Source: Crateriforma spongiae
GTDB taxonomy: Bacteria; Planctomycetota; Planctomycetia; Pirellulales; Pirellulaceae
DNA: 64,000 bases
Direction of reading: 5' to 3'
NCBI RefSeq assembly: GCF_012290005.1
Contig: NZ_JAAXMS010000003.1
Coordinates: forward strand, 1-64,000
Positions 52,438 to 61,852 of this stretch are shown here, one piece after another. Positions within the stretch are counted from its first letter, which is position 1, and the number at the start of each line of letters is the position of its first letter. The translations under genes were made by a program, and so were the position numbers. The notes under the pieces were generated by a model, which was not told the DNA's origin, did not search any database, and worked only from the letters and a program-made list of their open reading frames with translations.

Positions 52438-53769
52438 CTAGCGATTCGCTTGCCGGTACTTTTGGCGGTATTTCTGGTACAGCATCGTATGGCGATTGCC
52501 CAGGTCGACGGGGCGCCCGGTGATGAACGCGTCGGTGATCTGTGTCTCCGTTTCCAAGATGTCGCCATCGGCGATCAACAGTGTCGCGTCCTTGCCGGCC
52601 GTGAGCGAACCGACACGATCTTCGACGCCCAGGATTTCCGCCGGCGACAGCGTGATCGATCGCAAAGCATCCTCGCGAGAAAGCCCATAGGCGACTGCAC
52701 ATCCGGCGTGGTACGGCAAGTTTTGGGTCAGCGAAGCACCGCCGGGTGATCCGAATCCTTCGCCCCCGATGGCAAAACGAACGCCAGCACGGTGTAGCCT
52801 GGCGGGCAACGTGTAGGCCGCGTCATAACGATCACTTCGCCGAATCGGCAAACGATAGGTGCCCGGGATCAAAACGCCGATGTCATCGGCCTTCAATAAC
52901 TTGGCGCACTGTTCGGCGTCGAACCCACCGTGAATGATCAGACGCAGCGATTGTGTGCGGCAAAAGGCGACCGCGGATTCAATGGCCGACTGGCGGTTGG
53001 CCGTTGCAATCACGGGAACTCGGCCTTCGATAACCGGGATCAAGCTTTCCAAACGCAAATCCGTGGATGTCGATTCGCCATTTCGTTGGCGTCCCAACGC
53101 ATATCGTCGTGCTTGGTCCAACCGTTCTGTGAATTCATCCAAGCGCTCGTCGCGACGTGCCAGATCCGCATCCCCGCCGCGTCCGGTGATGTGGTCCCAA
53201 TTCAGGCACAATCCAGAGGGGGCCGACAGCACCATGTCTTGATAGGTCCACCCGTCCAGCATCATGACCGCCGACTGGCCACGAATCCATCGTCCCAGCG
53301 GCGCGACGTTGGCCAACAACACACCGCCGGACCTTGCGACGGGGATCAATTCGCTGTCCGGGTTCACGGCTACCCATGACTTTGCGTTGGGATTGATGCT
53401 GCCGAATTCGGTGTTGTCGACCGTCGCACTTTGGTTGCTGATTTCACGCAGCCCTAAATCGGTCATCGATTCGATCAAGCCGGGATAAACATGCTTGCCC
53501 GATGCATCAATGATCTTTGCATTATCGGGAATGTCGATATCCGAACCGATTCCGGTGATCCGACCGTCGTTAAACAGCAGGTCACCGTTTTGCATCACGG
53601 GTTGATCGACCCGATGCAACGTGGCGCCGCGAATGACGATGGGACGGGACTGCGGCGGCCCGGGGATTTGATCGTTGGCCGACGCGACCGACAGACAAAT
53701 CCATCCTATCGCAGCCACCCACAGGCGTGCCGAGCGGATCGCAAAGCGTTGTGTGTTTAAGCGGTGCAT
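52438..53769 (-). CDS. Exported amidohydrolase-fold protein lacking the HxH motif
   Basis: The protein has 443 residues. The ATG at 53769 is chosen because it precedes a signal peptide (about residues 13-31, near WICLSVASAND). The first beta-sandwich and barrel start (RPIVIRGATLHRVDQPVMQN, KVYPGL-like HVYPGLIESMTDLGLREI) match imidazolonepropionase/amidohydrolase relatives. The metal pair H-x-H expected after the PGLI segment is missing (ESMTD instead). A C-terminal LTAGKDATLLIADGD strand is standard. It may be a non-catalytic partner of the larger amidohydrolase immediately upstream, which it follows by about 100 bases. Confidence 0.8.
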   Translation of the reverse strand: MHRLNTQRFAIRSARLWVAAIGWICLSVASANDQIPGPPQSRPIVIRGATLHRVDQPVMQNGDLLFNDGRITGIGSDIDIPDNAKIIDASGKHVYPGLIESMTDLGLREISNQSATVDNTEFGSINPNAKSWVAVNPDSELIPVARSGGVLLANVAPLGRWIRGQSAVMMLDGWTYQDMVLSAPSGLCLNWDHITGRGGDADLARRDERLDEFTERLDQARRYALGRQRNGESTSTDLRLESLIPVIEGRVPVIATANRQSAIESAVAFCRTQSLRLIIHGGFDAEQCAKLLKADDIGVLIPGTYRLPIRRSDRYDAAYTLPARLHRAGVRFAIGGEGFGSPGGASLTQNLPYHAGCAVAYGLSREDALRSITLSPAEILGVEDRVGSLTAGKDATLLIADGDILETETQITDAFITGRPVDLGNRHTMLYQKYRQKYRQANR

Positions 53770-53867
53770 GTCGATTGGCTCGAGCTGCTGAAGGGACATT
53801 CGACTTGGATGGATGTGGCGGATTGCGGCGGTGTTACATGCGGTCAGTGGATTGGGGCGTGAACCGT

Positions 53868-56800
53868 TCATTGTTGTCGCGTGGTGCAAAAGGCGTCGTA
53901 ACGTAGCCAACGATCTTCTTCGGCCACCGTGTTGTCGCCATCCGGATCGTCGCCGGACGGTTTGCCATCGGCCAGAACTTTTTGGATCAGTGTTTGCCGT
54001 AGTGTTTGGTCACGATGGTGCCACTGTGCTTCTTTGTCCAAGCTGAAATAGCATCGGCCATCGATCCAAGTCTGTTCACAGCGTGTGGTGGTCGACAGTG
54101 GCGGACCGCTCCAGATCACCAAGTCAGCGTCTTTGCCGGATTCGATCGAACCAACTCGGTCGTCGATGCGCAGTTGCCGTGCGGGATGCAGGGTGACAAA
54201 ACGCAAGGCTTGGGTGGCAGCGACATCACCATACTTGGTCGCTTTCGCGGCTTCGGTGTTCAAGTGCCGTCCCAGTTCCGCGTCGTCGCTGTTATAGGAA
54301 ACCACCACGTCCGCATCGTTCATCAACACACCGTTGTAAGGAATCGCGTCGTAGACTTCGAACTTATAAGCCCACCAGTCCGAAAACGATGAACCCATCG
54401 CGCCGTGTCGCTTCATCGCATCGGCGACTTTGTAACCTTCCAGGATGTGCTGCAACGTGCCGATTTGAATGCCAAATTCTTCCAACAGTGACAGCGTTGC
54501 CAAGATTTCGTCCTGACGATAACTGTGACAGTGGATCCAACGTTCGCCCCGCTGCACTTGTGATAATGCGTCGAGTTGCAAGTCACGACGTACCGGCAAC
54601 TGGTGCGTGGAAGGATCCGACATGGAACGTCGACGATGATCGTATTGCCGTGCGGCCAAAAGCTGATCTCGAATGATCTCCTGCACACCCATCCGCGTGT
54701 TGGGGTATCGCCCTGGGTTCCGCTTGACGTTTTCCCCCAACGCGAACTTGATCCCCGCCGGCGCGTCCCTGAAACGCAATTGATCCATTCGTCCGCCCCA
54801 TCGCATTTTGATCACTTGGTTCTGGCCACCGATCGGATTGGCGGATCCGTGCAAGATGTTGGCGGTGGTGACCCCACCGGCAAGGTGTCGAAAAATGGTG
54901 ATGTCACTGTCGTCGATGAAATCTCCAATACGGACTTCCGCCGTGACGGCTTGTCCGCTTTCATTCACGCCGCCATCGGTTGCGATGTGTGAATGACAGT
55001 CGATGATCCCCGGAGTGATGTGTTTGCCGTCGCATGAAACCACTGTCACGTCGTCCGTGGTCTTCAAATCGGTTCCCACCGCCGCAATTTTGCCGTCGCG
55101 TATCAACACGTCTTGGACTTTTGGGTCATCGTCCACACAAGTCCAGACGATGGCGCCCGTCAACAGAACTTCGGGTGGCTGGTCGGGCAAACCGGTCGTG
55201 CCGTATGCCCCCAAGGGATGCAGCAGAGGAATGTCATCGGTCGTGACATCCTTGTCATTCGCAGCCGCGACCGATTCCGTCGCGGTGTCGGACGAAGTTC
55301 CACCGTCCTGTTTTTCCGCAGCGTCTTTGATGGCCGCCGGTTGCATTTGAATCGACCAACGCCTGCCATCGGCGGTAACCAGAGTGCCATCGACTTTGGA
55401 TGCATCGTCGCGGGTGAACGTGATGAGTTCAAGCAATGCTGTGCCGGGCTGTAGGGGAGTGCTGGTCACCTTGGCAAAGTTGGCTTGGTCGATCGTTCCG
55501 GTCAGACGAATCTGGTTGCGCCGGACGTCATCCAATGAAACCGGTTTAGGTTCCGACGCCTTTTCATCATCACTTGCTGGCTCAGATTCGGCTTTCTCGG
55601 TTGCAGGTTTTTGCACCTGAGCGGACCAGCGGTTTCGCTTGTCGCGTTTGATCGTCAATACAAAACGCGTTTTTCGGCCGTTTACGGTGCCCGACGCTGT
55701 CCAACGTCCCGGCAGCGGATCGTCGTTCGTCTCCCCGTTGCGATCGCCCCAGAAACTTTTGCCCGCGACAAAGGTTCGGATGACTTTGGCATCGAAGTGG
55801 TCCCACGGTTGGTCAGTGAGAAACAGATTGGCAAGTTTCCCCGCTTCGATGGTTCCGGCGTCATCGGTGATGCCAAGCCATTGTGCCGGCACCGTTGTCA
55901 CCGCCGCCAAGGCCGCCGATTCATCCAAGCCATGTTCGATGGATTGGCGAATGGCCTTCAAGAAACCTTCGCCATCGTCCAAACCGTCGGTTGTCAGGCA
56001 AAACGGGACGCCGGCGGCCGACAAACGGCCCGGATTGCCGGGCGCGTGATGCCAGTGCAGCAGCGTTTGCAGCGTCATGTCATTCTGCGCCGAAGCCATC
56101 GAAACATCGGGCTTGTCGGGAAAGTCGACCGGGACAAGGATCGGTCGGCCGGACGCGGCAATGTCGTCGATCGCCCGATATTCGCGACCGCTGCCGTGGA
56201 TGATGGTCTTCAGTGAAAATTCGCGAGCGATCTTGTCCGCACGCACGGCCATGCGTTCGTTGGGGGCATCAAAAACGAACGTGCATCCGTCGATTTGGTC
56301 GACCAACGTTTCCAAATCGGAATTCCGTTCCGGACGCGGAAGCGTGCGATCGGCTTGGTATGCGGCCCATGCCTTTTCGTACCAGTCAGCGTCATAAAAG
56401 GTTTGACGCACCAGCGACGTGGCGCCCATCGGCGAATTTGGATAGGTTTCGCCAGACAATCGCTGGCGAGGTACGGTCAATTGGACGTGGACCCAGTGTG
56501 GATCGGACAGGATCTGTCGCTGGGATTCATCGTCGGTCATCAGCCCCAGGACGCTGCGGCCTTTGACAATGCGACCGGCCGGCGCGACCAACCGAATGGC
56601 AATGCCCTGTTGTCGCAGTTTTTGCATGGCGGACGAACCGACGACCGATCCGTCATCCGCATTGCGGCGAGGCGTCACGTATCGGTTCCAGTAGCCACCG
56701 GCCTGCTGATCCGACGACCAATCGACGTCGGTTTCGCTGTAGGCGTCGATCAAACCTGGATAAAGGTATTGCCCGGTGCAGTCGATCTGTCGAGCATCCG

Positions 56801-57050
56801 GGGGGATGTTGATGTTTGGTCCCACATCCAAGATGCGGTTACCATCGATCAAAACGGTCGCCTGGATAGGATCGGCTTGAGGGTTTTGCCGCACCGTCGC
56901 CCCGGTCAACGCTGTCAACGTGGGCTCGCTTTTTCGCAGTCCCACCGCCGGCCGAGTGTTCAAAGGCGACTGTGCCGAAGAGTCTTGGTATGTGGAGCCG
57001 AAAAGAAAAACTGCAACAGACAGGCTGATCGTTCGTCGAATGCCAGTCAT
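53868..57050 (-). CDS. Large exported protein with two amidohydrolase domains, one degenerate
   Basis: The protein has 1060 residues with a signal peptide (RRTISLSVAVFLFGSTY). The first amidohydrolase-like domain (about 40-450) reads YLYPGLIDAYSETDVDW where an H-x-H metal motif is expected, so it has probably lost metal binding there. A middle region (about 460-620) is beta-rich, with an acidic Ser/Lys linker. The second domain (about 640-1050) keeps ITPGIIDCHSHIATDGG (H-S-H), followed by RWIHCHSYRQDE and IQHIL-like GTLQHILEGYK, and is likely catalytic. The substrate is unknown; cyclic amides or peptides are typical for the superfamily. It forms an operon with the smaller one downstream. Confidence 0.85.
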   Translation of the reverse strand: MTGIRRTISLSVAVFLFGSTYQDSSAQSPLNTRPAVGLRKSEPTLTALTGATVRQNPQADPIQATVLIDGNRILDVGPNINIPPDARQIDCTGQYLYPGLIDAYSETDVDWSSDQQAGGYWNRYVTPRRNADDGSVVGSSAMQKLRQQGIAIRLVAPAGRIVKGRSVLGLMTDDESQRQILSDPHWVHVQLTVPRQRLSGETYPNSPMGATSLVRQTFYDADWYEKAWAAYQADRTLPRPERNSDLETLVDQIDGCTFVFDAPNERMAVRADKIAREFSLKTIIHGSGREYRAIDDIAASGRPILVPVDFPDKPDVSMASAQNDMTLQTLLHWHHAPGNPGRLSAAGVPFCLTTDGLDDGEGFLKAIRQSIEHGLDESAALAAVTTVPAQWLGITDDAGTIEAGKLANLFLTDQPWDHFDAKVIRTFVAGKSFWGDRNGETNDDPLPGRWTASGTVNGRKTRFVLTIKRDKRNRWSAQVQKPATEKAESEPASDDEKASEPKPVSLDDVRRNQIRLTGTIDQANFAKVTSTPLQPGTALLELITFTRDDASKVDGTLVTADGRRWSIQMQPAAIKDAAEKQDGGTSSDTATESVAAANDKDVTTDDIPLLHPLGAYGTTGLPDQPPEVLLTGAIVWTCVDDDPKVQDVLIRDGKIAAVGTDLKTTDDVTVVSCDGKHITPGIIDCHSHIATDGGVNESGQAVTAEVRIGDFIDDSDITIFRHLAGGVTTANILHGSANPIGGQNQVIKMRWGGRMDQLRFRDAPAGIKFALGENVKRNPGRYPNTRMGVQEIIRDQLLAARQYDHRRRSMSDPSTHQLPVRRDLQLDALSQVQRGERWIHCHSYRQDEILATLSLLEEFGIQIGTLQHILEGYKVADAMKRHGAMGSSFSDWWAYKFEVYDAIPYNGVLMNDADVVVSYNSDDAELGRHLNTEAAKATKYGDVAATQALRFVTLHPARQLRIDDRVGSIESGKDADLVIWSGPPLSTTTRCEQTWIDGRCYFSLDKEAQWHHRDQTLRQTLIQKVLADGKPSGDDPDGDNTVAEEDRWLRYDAFCTTRQQ

Positions 57051-57288
57051 GTCATCTCCGGGGGCGTTGGGAACGGCGTCGGCGGCGTTTCGGTGACGTC
57101 GGCCGTGGATTGCGGAGGACTCAAGATAATCAGTCGTCGGGCTTTGCGCGGTCGGTCAACGGCTGGCGGGATCGATTCGATTTGCGTTCAGACGATGTCC
57201 CCCTTAGTTTCAAACCAGACCGCCGTGGCCACCGCACGGATGAATTCGCAGTGAATCCTTTCCCCGCAACCGAGTCGCGAACCCGACG

Positions 57289-59151
57289 ATGAATCGTCCT
57301 GGACACCGCCGACCGGTTTGGCAAACCATGATCGTCCGCGCTCGTCCTTGGGCGATTTCGCTGGCGTGCCATCTGGCTTTGCTGCTGTTTCTGGCTTGGT
57401 GGGTATTGCCCACATGGTCGGGTGGTTCGCCGCTGTTTCTGGCCGGACGCTTTGAAGACGCGGCGCAGTGGAACGATGTAGCGTTGGAGGTCCTTCCCGC
57501 GGCCGACCCGGAGCCTTCCGCCCAGGAAGAAACGATTTCGGCAAGCCAGCCCGAGGCTGCGACGTCCGATCCCATGCCGTTACCCAAAATTGAAACGGCC
57601 GATCGCCCGGTTGTCCCAGTGAAATCCACCGATGTCGACACGGTGGCCGAAAGTCCGGCGCCGGTTTTGGCGACGGCCGACTTGGCCGATGGCGCCGGTT
57701 TGCATGCCGCCGATGGGGTGGCCCAGGCCATGGAATCGGTCCAGGCGGCAATCAAGGGGCAATTGGCTCGGGGAGATCTGTTGGTCGCTTGGTTGTTCGA
57801 TTCTTCCACCAGTCTGAAAGAGCATCGCGCGGTGATGGCGAATCAGGCGTCGGCGTTCTTCAATGAGCTGAAGTCTTCGTCACGGTCCAAATTGGTTTAT
57901 CAAGGGCAGTTGTACGGGGCCGTGATTGCGTACGGTCGTCGCCACAAAGAGATTCAAAGACCGACCAAGGAAATGACTGACGTCCTGGCGGCCATGCGTC
58001 GATTGCCGGTCGATCCGTCGGGGTATGAAAACGTGATGGGATCCATCCAAGACACGCTACGGCAGTATCGCGATCGCCGGGTCGGTCCCGATCGAATGAT
58101 GATCGTCATCTTGACCGATGAATCCGGAGATGATTTGCCGATGCTGGAAAACACAATTCAGCATTGCAACCACTATCGCGTGGCCGTCCACGTGCTGGGG
58201 GCGACGTCCGTCTTTGGCCGCGAGATCACGCGGCAAGTGATTGACGGTCGTCGTGTGGCACGCGTTCGTAAAGGACCGGAAACGCCAATGCCGGAGACCT
58301 TTCTGGCTGGCTTTTGGTATCAAACCGAACCACCGACCGACCGCCGACACGCCAAAGCGTTTCCTTGGTGTGGAGGCATCTTTCGCGAAGCGGTTCCATC
58401 GGGTTTTGGCACCTATGCCTTGTCGCGTTTGGCGGTGGAAACCGGTGGCGGATACACGTTGTTTGATCGGAACAATCCGGATCCGACCATTGGCCAGTAC
58501 GATTTGATCGATTCCCCCGGCTATCATCCCAGTCTGCAATCGGCCGAAGACTATCTGCGTGACGTCCAAATTTCGTCGCTTCGACAGTACGTTTATCAGG
58601 CGGTTCAAATCAGCCTGGATCCAAATTTTCCGGCACCACCACCGACGCAATTTCCGTCCAACTATTACCGGGTCGACCCGTTTCGTATGGATGCACCGGA
58701 GGATCACTTGCGACGTGTCGGAGAACGCCACCAGTACGTGCTAGCGGTGGACGAAGTCACGCGGTCCCTGATCGCCGCACGCGACCGCTTGTTGATGTTG
58801 GAACGCGACTTTGAGGCCGTCCAAGATTGGCAGTCGCTGTGGGACGCGGAGTCATCACCGCGATGGAAAGCCGCGTTCGATTTGACGCGTGGGCGTGTGT
58901 TGGCTTGGATCGTGCGAACGAACGAATACTTGGCGACGACTCGCTCGATTTCCCCGGGGGCGATGGATGTCGCCAACCACGTTCGCTGGATTCCCACGGA
59001 TGTGTTGCAAGTCCCGTTGAACCGTCCGCTGGCTGGGCAAGCACGCAAGCATCTGGATCGGTGCGTCCGTCTTCACGCGGGAACCCCTTGGGCAACGTTT
59101 GCGGACTGGGAATTGCAGATCCCGATGGGCACCCGAGTCCAAATTCGCTGA
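57289..59151 (+). CDS. Membrane-anchored VWA domain protein
   Basis: The 620-residue protein starts with a basic N-terminus and one hydrophobic segment (ISLACHLALLLFLAWWV, about 22-40), so the rest probably lies outside the cytoplasm. After an acidic linker, a VWA domain (about 160-340) has the metal site DSSTS, then the TDESGDD strand near 280. The remaining 280 residues, with a Tyr/Trp-rich part, have no recognised motif. VWA proteins bind partners through a metal ion. The gene is divergent to the amidohydrolase pair and convergent with bioF. Confidence 0.8.
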   Translation: MNRPGHRRPVWQTMIVRARPWAISLACHLALLLFLAWWVLPTWSGGSPLFLAGRFEDAAQWNDVALEVLPAADPEPSAQEETISASQPEAATSDPMPLPKIETADRPVVPVKSTDVDTVAESPAPVLATADLADGAGLHAADGVAQAMESVQAAIKGQLARGDLLVAWLFDSSTSLKEHRAVMANQASAFFNELKSSSRSKLVYQGQLYGAVIAYGRRHKEIQRPTKEMTDVLAAMRRLPVDPSGYENVMGSIQDTLRQYRDRRVGPDRMMIVILTDESGDDLPMLENTIQHCNHYRVAVHVLGATSVFGREITRQVIDGRRVARVRKGPETPMPETFLAGFWYQTEPPTDRRHAKAFPWCGGIFREAVPSGFGTYALSRLAVETGGGYTLFDRNNPDPTIGQYDLIDSPGYHPSLQSAEDYLRDVQISSLRQYVYQAVQISLDPNFPAPPPTQFPSNYYRVDPFRMDAPEDHLRRVGERHQYVLAVDEVTRSLIAARDRLLMLERDFEAVQDWQSLWDAESSPRWKAAFDLTRGRVLAWIVRTNEYLATTRSISPGAMDVANHVRWIPTDVLQVPLNRPLAGQARKHLDRCVRLHAGTPWATFADWELQIPMGTRVQIR

Positions 59152-59186
59152 TCCGCGTGTCAGGTCCAGGTTTTTCCGGATCTTGT

Positions 59187-60347
59187 TCATGCCTTGGTCA
59201 AGCGTGACAGCGCCGACGCCAAGTGATCGACGTCTTCATCGGTGTGGATGGCCGAAAGCGAGATACGAAGTCGGGCGGTACCGGCAGGCACCGTGGGCGG
59301 TCGGATCGCGGGCACGTAAAAACCGGCTTGCCGCAGTTCGGATGACGCTTGGGTCGCCGCGGAATCACTGCCGACGACGTGAATGATGATGGGGACTTCG
59401 GCCGCCGGTTCGTCGGGGCCACATTGCTGACCGATCGCTTCACGCAGACGGCGGGAAAGTCGGCGTACGTGGACCCGGGGTTGCGGGTCACTTCGGATTT
59501 GATCGATCGATCGTTGGGCTGCGGCGACCGCACCGGCGGACAGAGATGTGCTGAAAATCAGTGGCCGGCAATGGTTGACCAGATAGTCAATCACCGCTTG
59601 GGGCCCGGCGACAAAACCACCTTGCGCACCGACGGCTTTGCTAAGCGTTCCGATTCGAACCGCGATTTCATTCTTCAGGCCCAACATTTCCACCACACCA
59701 GATCCAGCTTGACCAAATAGGCCGGTCCCGTGTGCTTCATCGACGATCAGGTCGGCGTCATATCGCTGCGCGACTTCGACCAAATCGGCCAGCGGTGCGA
59801 TGTCGCCGTCCATGCTGAAAATGCTGTCAGTGACGATCCATACGCGTTGTCCCGGCCGCGCGGTTTGTTGCAACTGCTGCTGGACGAAAGCGACATCGCC
59901 GTGCGGATAGACCACCACATCGGCTTTGGACAATCGGCACCCGTCGATCAAGGATGCATGGTTCAATGCGTCGCTGAGGATCAAATCGCCCGGTGCCGCC
60001 AGCGTCGCGATCGTCCCACTGCAGGCGGCAAACCCGCTGGGGAACAGCACTGCCGATTCGGTCGATTCCAATACCGCAATCGATTCGGACAAGCGATGAT
60101 GTTGTTGCGTCCAGCCGCACACCAGGGCGCTGGCGGTGCTGCCGGCGATGTTGGTGTTGTGCGTGGATGGTGATGGGGGCGTCGAGGCCAACGCAAAGCC
60201 CAGGTAGTCGTTGCTGCCGAAGTTCAGCAAACGACGGCCGTCGTCATCGACCAAAAATCGCCCATCGATACGTCGGGGAACCAAACGTCGACGCCGTCCC
60301 CGAGTTTCCAGATCGGCAAGGGCGCTGGTGAAACGATCCAGGTTCAT
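59187..60347 (-). CDS. bioF: 8-amino-7-oxononanoate synthase-like PLP enzyme
   Basis: BioF joins pimeloyl-CoA/ACP and alanine to make 8-amino-7-oxononanoate in biotin synthesis. The 386-residue protein is an alpha-oxoamine synthase with LNFGSNDYLGFA near residue 40, IVDEAHGTGLFG with the PLP-binding aspartate, and GTLSKAVGAQGGFVAG with the PLP lysine. The length is typical of BioF. Close relatives (such as 2-amino-3-ketobutyrate ligase) share these motifs, and no other biotin gene is in the window, so the precise reaction is probable rather than certain. The start at 60347 (a GTG at 60350 is possible) is close to the first domain. Confidence 0.88.
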   Translation of the reverse strand: MNLDRFTSALADLETRGRRRRLVPRRIDGRFLVDDDGRRLLNFGSNDYLGFALASTPPSPSTHNTNIAGSTASALVCGWTQQHHRLSESIAVLESTESAVLFPSGFAACSGTIATLAAPGDLILSDALNHASLIDGCRLSKADVVVYPHGDVAFVQQQLQQTARPGQRVWIVTDSIFSMDGDIAPLADLVEVAQRYDADLIVDEAHGTGLFGQAGSGVVEMLGLKNEIAVRIGTLSKAVGAQGGFVAGPQAVIDYLVNHCRPLIFSTSLSAGAVAAAQRSIDQIRSDPQPRVHVRRLSRRLREAIGQQCGPDEPAAEVPIIIHVVGSDSAATQASSELRQAGFYVPAIRPPTVPAGTARLRISLSAIHTDEDVDHLASALSRLTKA

Positions 60348-60439
60348 CACTATCGATTTTTTCCATCGCAGCGGTTGGCGATGACGTGTCTGCGGCGGCG
60401 TGACGGATCAATCTGGTGGCCAATCAACCCGGCGGCGAA

Positions 60440-60778
60440 TCAACCGGGCGGCCAGGTCAGTTTGCGTCCGCCCAAGACGTGAAAGTGTAAATGGGGAACT
60501 TCCTGGCCGCCGTCGTCGCCGCTGTTGCAGACCAGACGATAGCCACCGTCCAGCCCTTCGGCCTGGGCGACTTTGTGGGCCACCATCACGCAGCGACCCA
60601 CGATCGCTTCGTCTTCGGCGGTCAATTCGGCCAGCGACACGATTTCCTTTTTAGGAATCACCAGAATATGTGTCGGGGCTTTGGGGGCAATGTCGCGAAA
60701 TGCAAGTGTCAGGTCGTCTTCGTAAACGATGTCGGCCGGAATTTCTCGCTGAACGATCTGAGTGAACAAGGTTGCCAT
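60440..60778 (-). CDS. hinT: HIT family nucleotide-binding protein
   Basis: The 112-residue histidine-triad hydrolase is of the Hint type, which cleaves adenosine phosphoramidates and aminoacyl-adenylates. It shows MATLFTQIVQREIPADIVYE, THILVIPKKEI and the catalytic triad HLHFHVLGGR near residue 98 (H-x-H-x-H). The ATG at 60778 starts the family-typical N-terminus; longer frames upstream are not supported. It is followed at about 90 bases by bioF on the same strand. The downstream non-coding DNA shows a short direct repeat. Family assignment is very strong; the physiological substrate is not known. Confidence 0.93.
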   Translation of the reverse strand: MATLFTQIVQREIPADIVYEDDLTLAFRDIAPKAPTHILVIPKKEIVSLAELTAEDEAIVGRCVMVAHKVAQAEGLDGGYRLVCNSGDDGGQEVPHLHFHVLGGRKLTWPPG

Positions 60779-60851
60779 GGGGACAATCCGTGCGGCGCGG
60801 AATCGGCAAAAATGGATGACGCGATGACTATACCCCAAGTTGATTGTGTCC

Positions 60852-61823
60852 ATGAGTATGGGAGCCGTCGGAACGATGGATGATCCACGTCGCCAACGAT
60901 TGACCAATGTGCTGCAGCCGCTGACGCGATGCGAACGATTCACACGGGATGAGGCCGCGGAACTGGTCGCCGATGCGGATCCCGGATTCGTTACCCGCAC
61001 GCTGAACGAGATGGTCCGTGACCAGATGCTGGAACAGTACCAGTTGGCCAGCGGCGAATCGTACCGCTGGACGGTTCGCGAACCGGACAAAGAAGTTCAG
61101 CTATGGATCGATCGTCAGATCTGTGGCGATCAAGTGAAACAGATGCCGGTCAACGAACGGCCACGCGAACGATTGCTGAACGAAGGCGTCGCGGCGCTAT
61201 CCAACGCGGAACTGTTGGCCATTCTGATTCGCGTGGGCGTGCGAAACGAATCGGCGACGACCGGTGGACGCAAGGTGGCCAATCGTTTCGCTGATGATCT
61301 GATGGCCCTGCGGACGTCATCGCACGAAGACCTGCGTCAGATCAGCCCGGCGGTGACCAAGCCCAGTTATTGCCAGATCATGGCGGGCATCGAATTGGGA
61401 CGAAGGGTTGCAGCGGAGGAAGCCAACCGCGAACCGGAAATCGATCGCATCACCAGCACGACCGAAGCGATCGCATTCTGCTCGCGGCGGTTCGCGCACC
61501 TGGCGGGCGACGCGGTTCAAGAAGAATTCCACATCGTGACTCTGGATACCAAGCACCAGCCGCTGCGGACGCATCGCATCACCGTGGGAACGTTGGATGC
61601 CAGTTTGGTCCACCCGCGTGAAGTGTTCCGGCCGGCCATCCGCGATGCGGCAGCGGCCGTCTTGCTGGTGCACAATCACCCCAGCGGCGATCCGACGCCC
61701 AGCCGCGAAGACCACGCAGTGACCGAACGATTGACCGAAGCCGGCAAGTTGATCGGGATCACGGTGTTGGACCACATCGTGGTCGCCCGACGGGCCAGTG
61801 TCAGCCTGCGTGAAAGCGGCTGA
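60852..61823 (+). CDS. radC: RadC family protein (JAB/MPN domain)
   Basis: The 323-residue protein ends with a RadC domain: PRERLLNEGVAALSNAELLA (about 100-120), then a JAB-type metal site VHNHPSGDPTPSRED near residue 273 (H-x-H and D) and ISVLDH-like ITVLDHIVVARRASVSLRES. RadC was once linked to DNA repair, but its actual role is uncertain; the metal site suggests a hydrolase. The first 85 residues (with QRLTNVLQPLTRCERFTRDE) are an extra N-terminal part not usual in RadC. Start: ATG at 60852 or 60876; a TTG at 60840 is in frame. It is convergent with prfB. Confidence 0.86.
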   Translation: MSMGAVGTMDDPRRQRLTNVLQPLTRCERFTRDEAAELVADADPGFVTRTLNEMVRDQMLEQYQLASGESYRWTVREPDKEVQLWIDRQICGDQVKQMPVNERPRERLLNEGVAALSNAELLAILIRVGVRNESATTGGRKVANRFADDLMALRTSSHEDLRQISPAVTKPSYCQIMAGIELGRRVAAEEANREPEIDRITSTTEAIAFCSRRFAHLAGDAVQEEFHIVTLDTKHQPLRTHRITVGTLDASLVHPREVFRPAIRDAAAAVLLVHNHPSGDPTPSREDHAVTERLTEAGKLIGITVLDHIVVARRASVSLRESG

Positions 61824-61852
61824 CACCGGCGTGATGTCCGCGGCGTGGTCCC

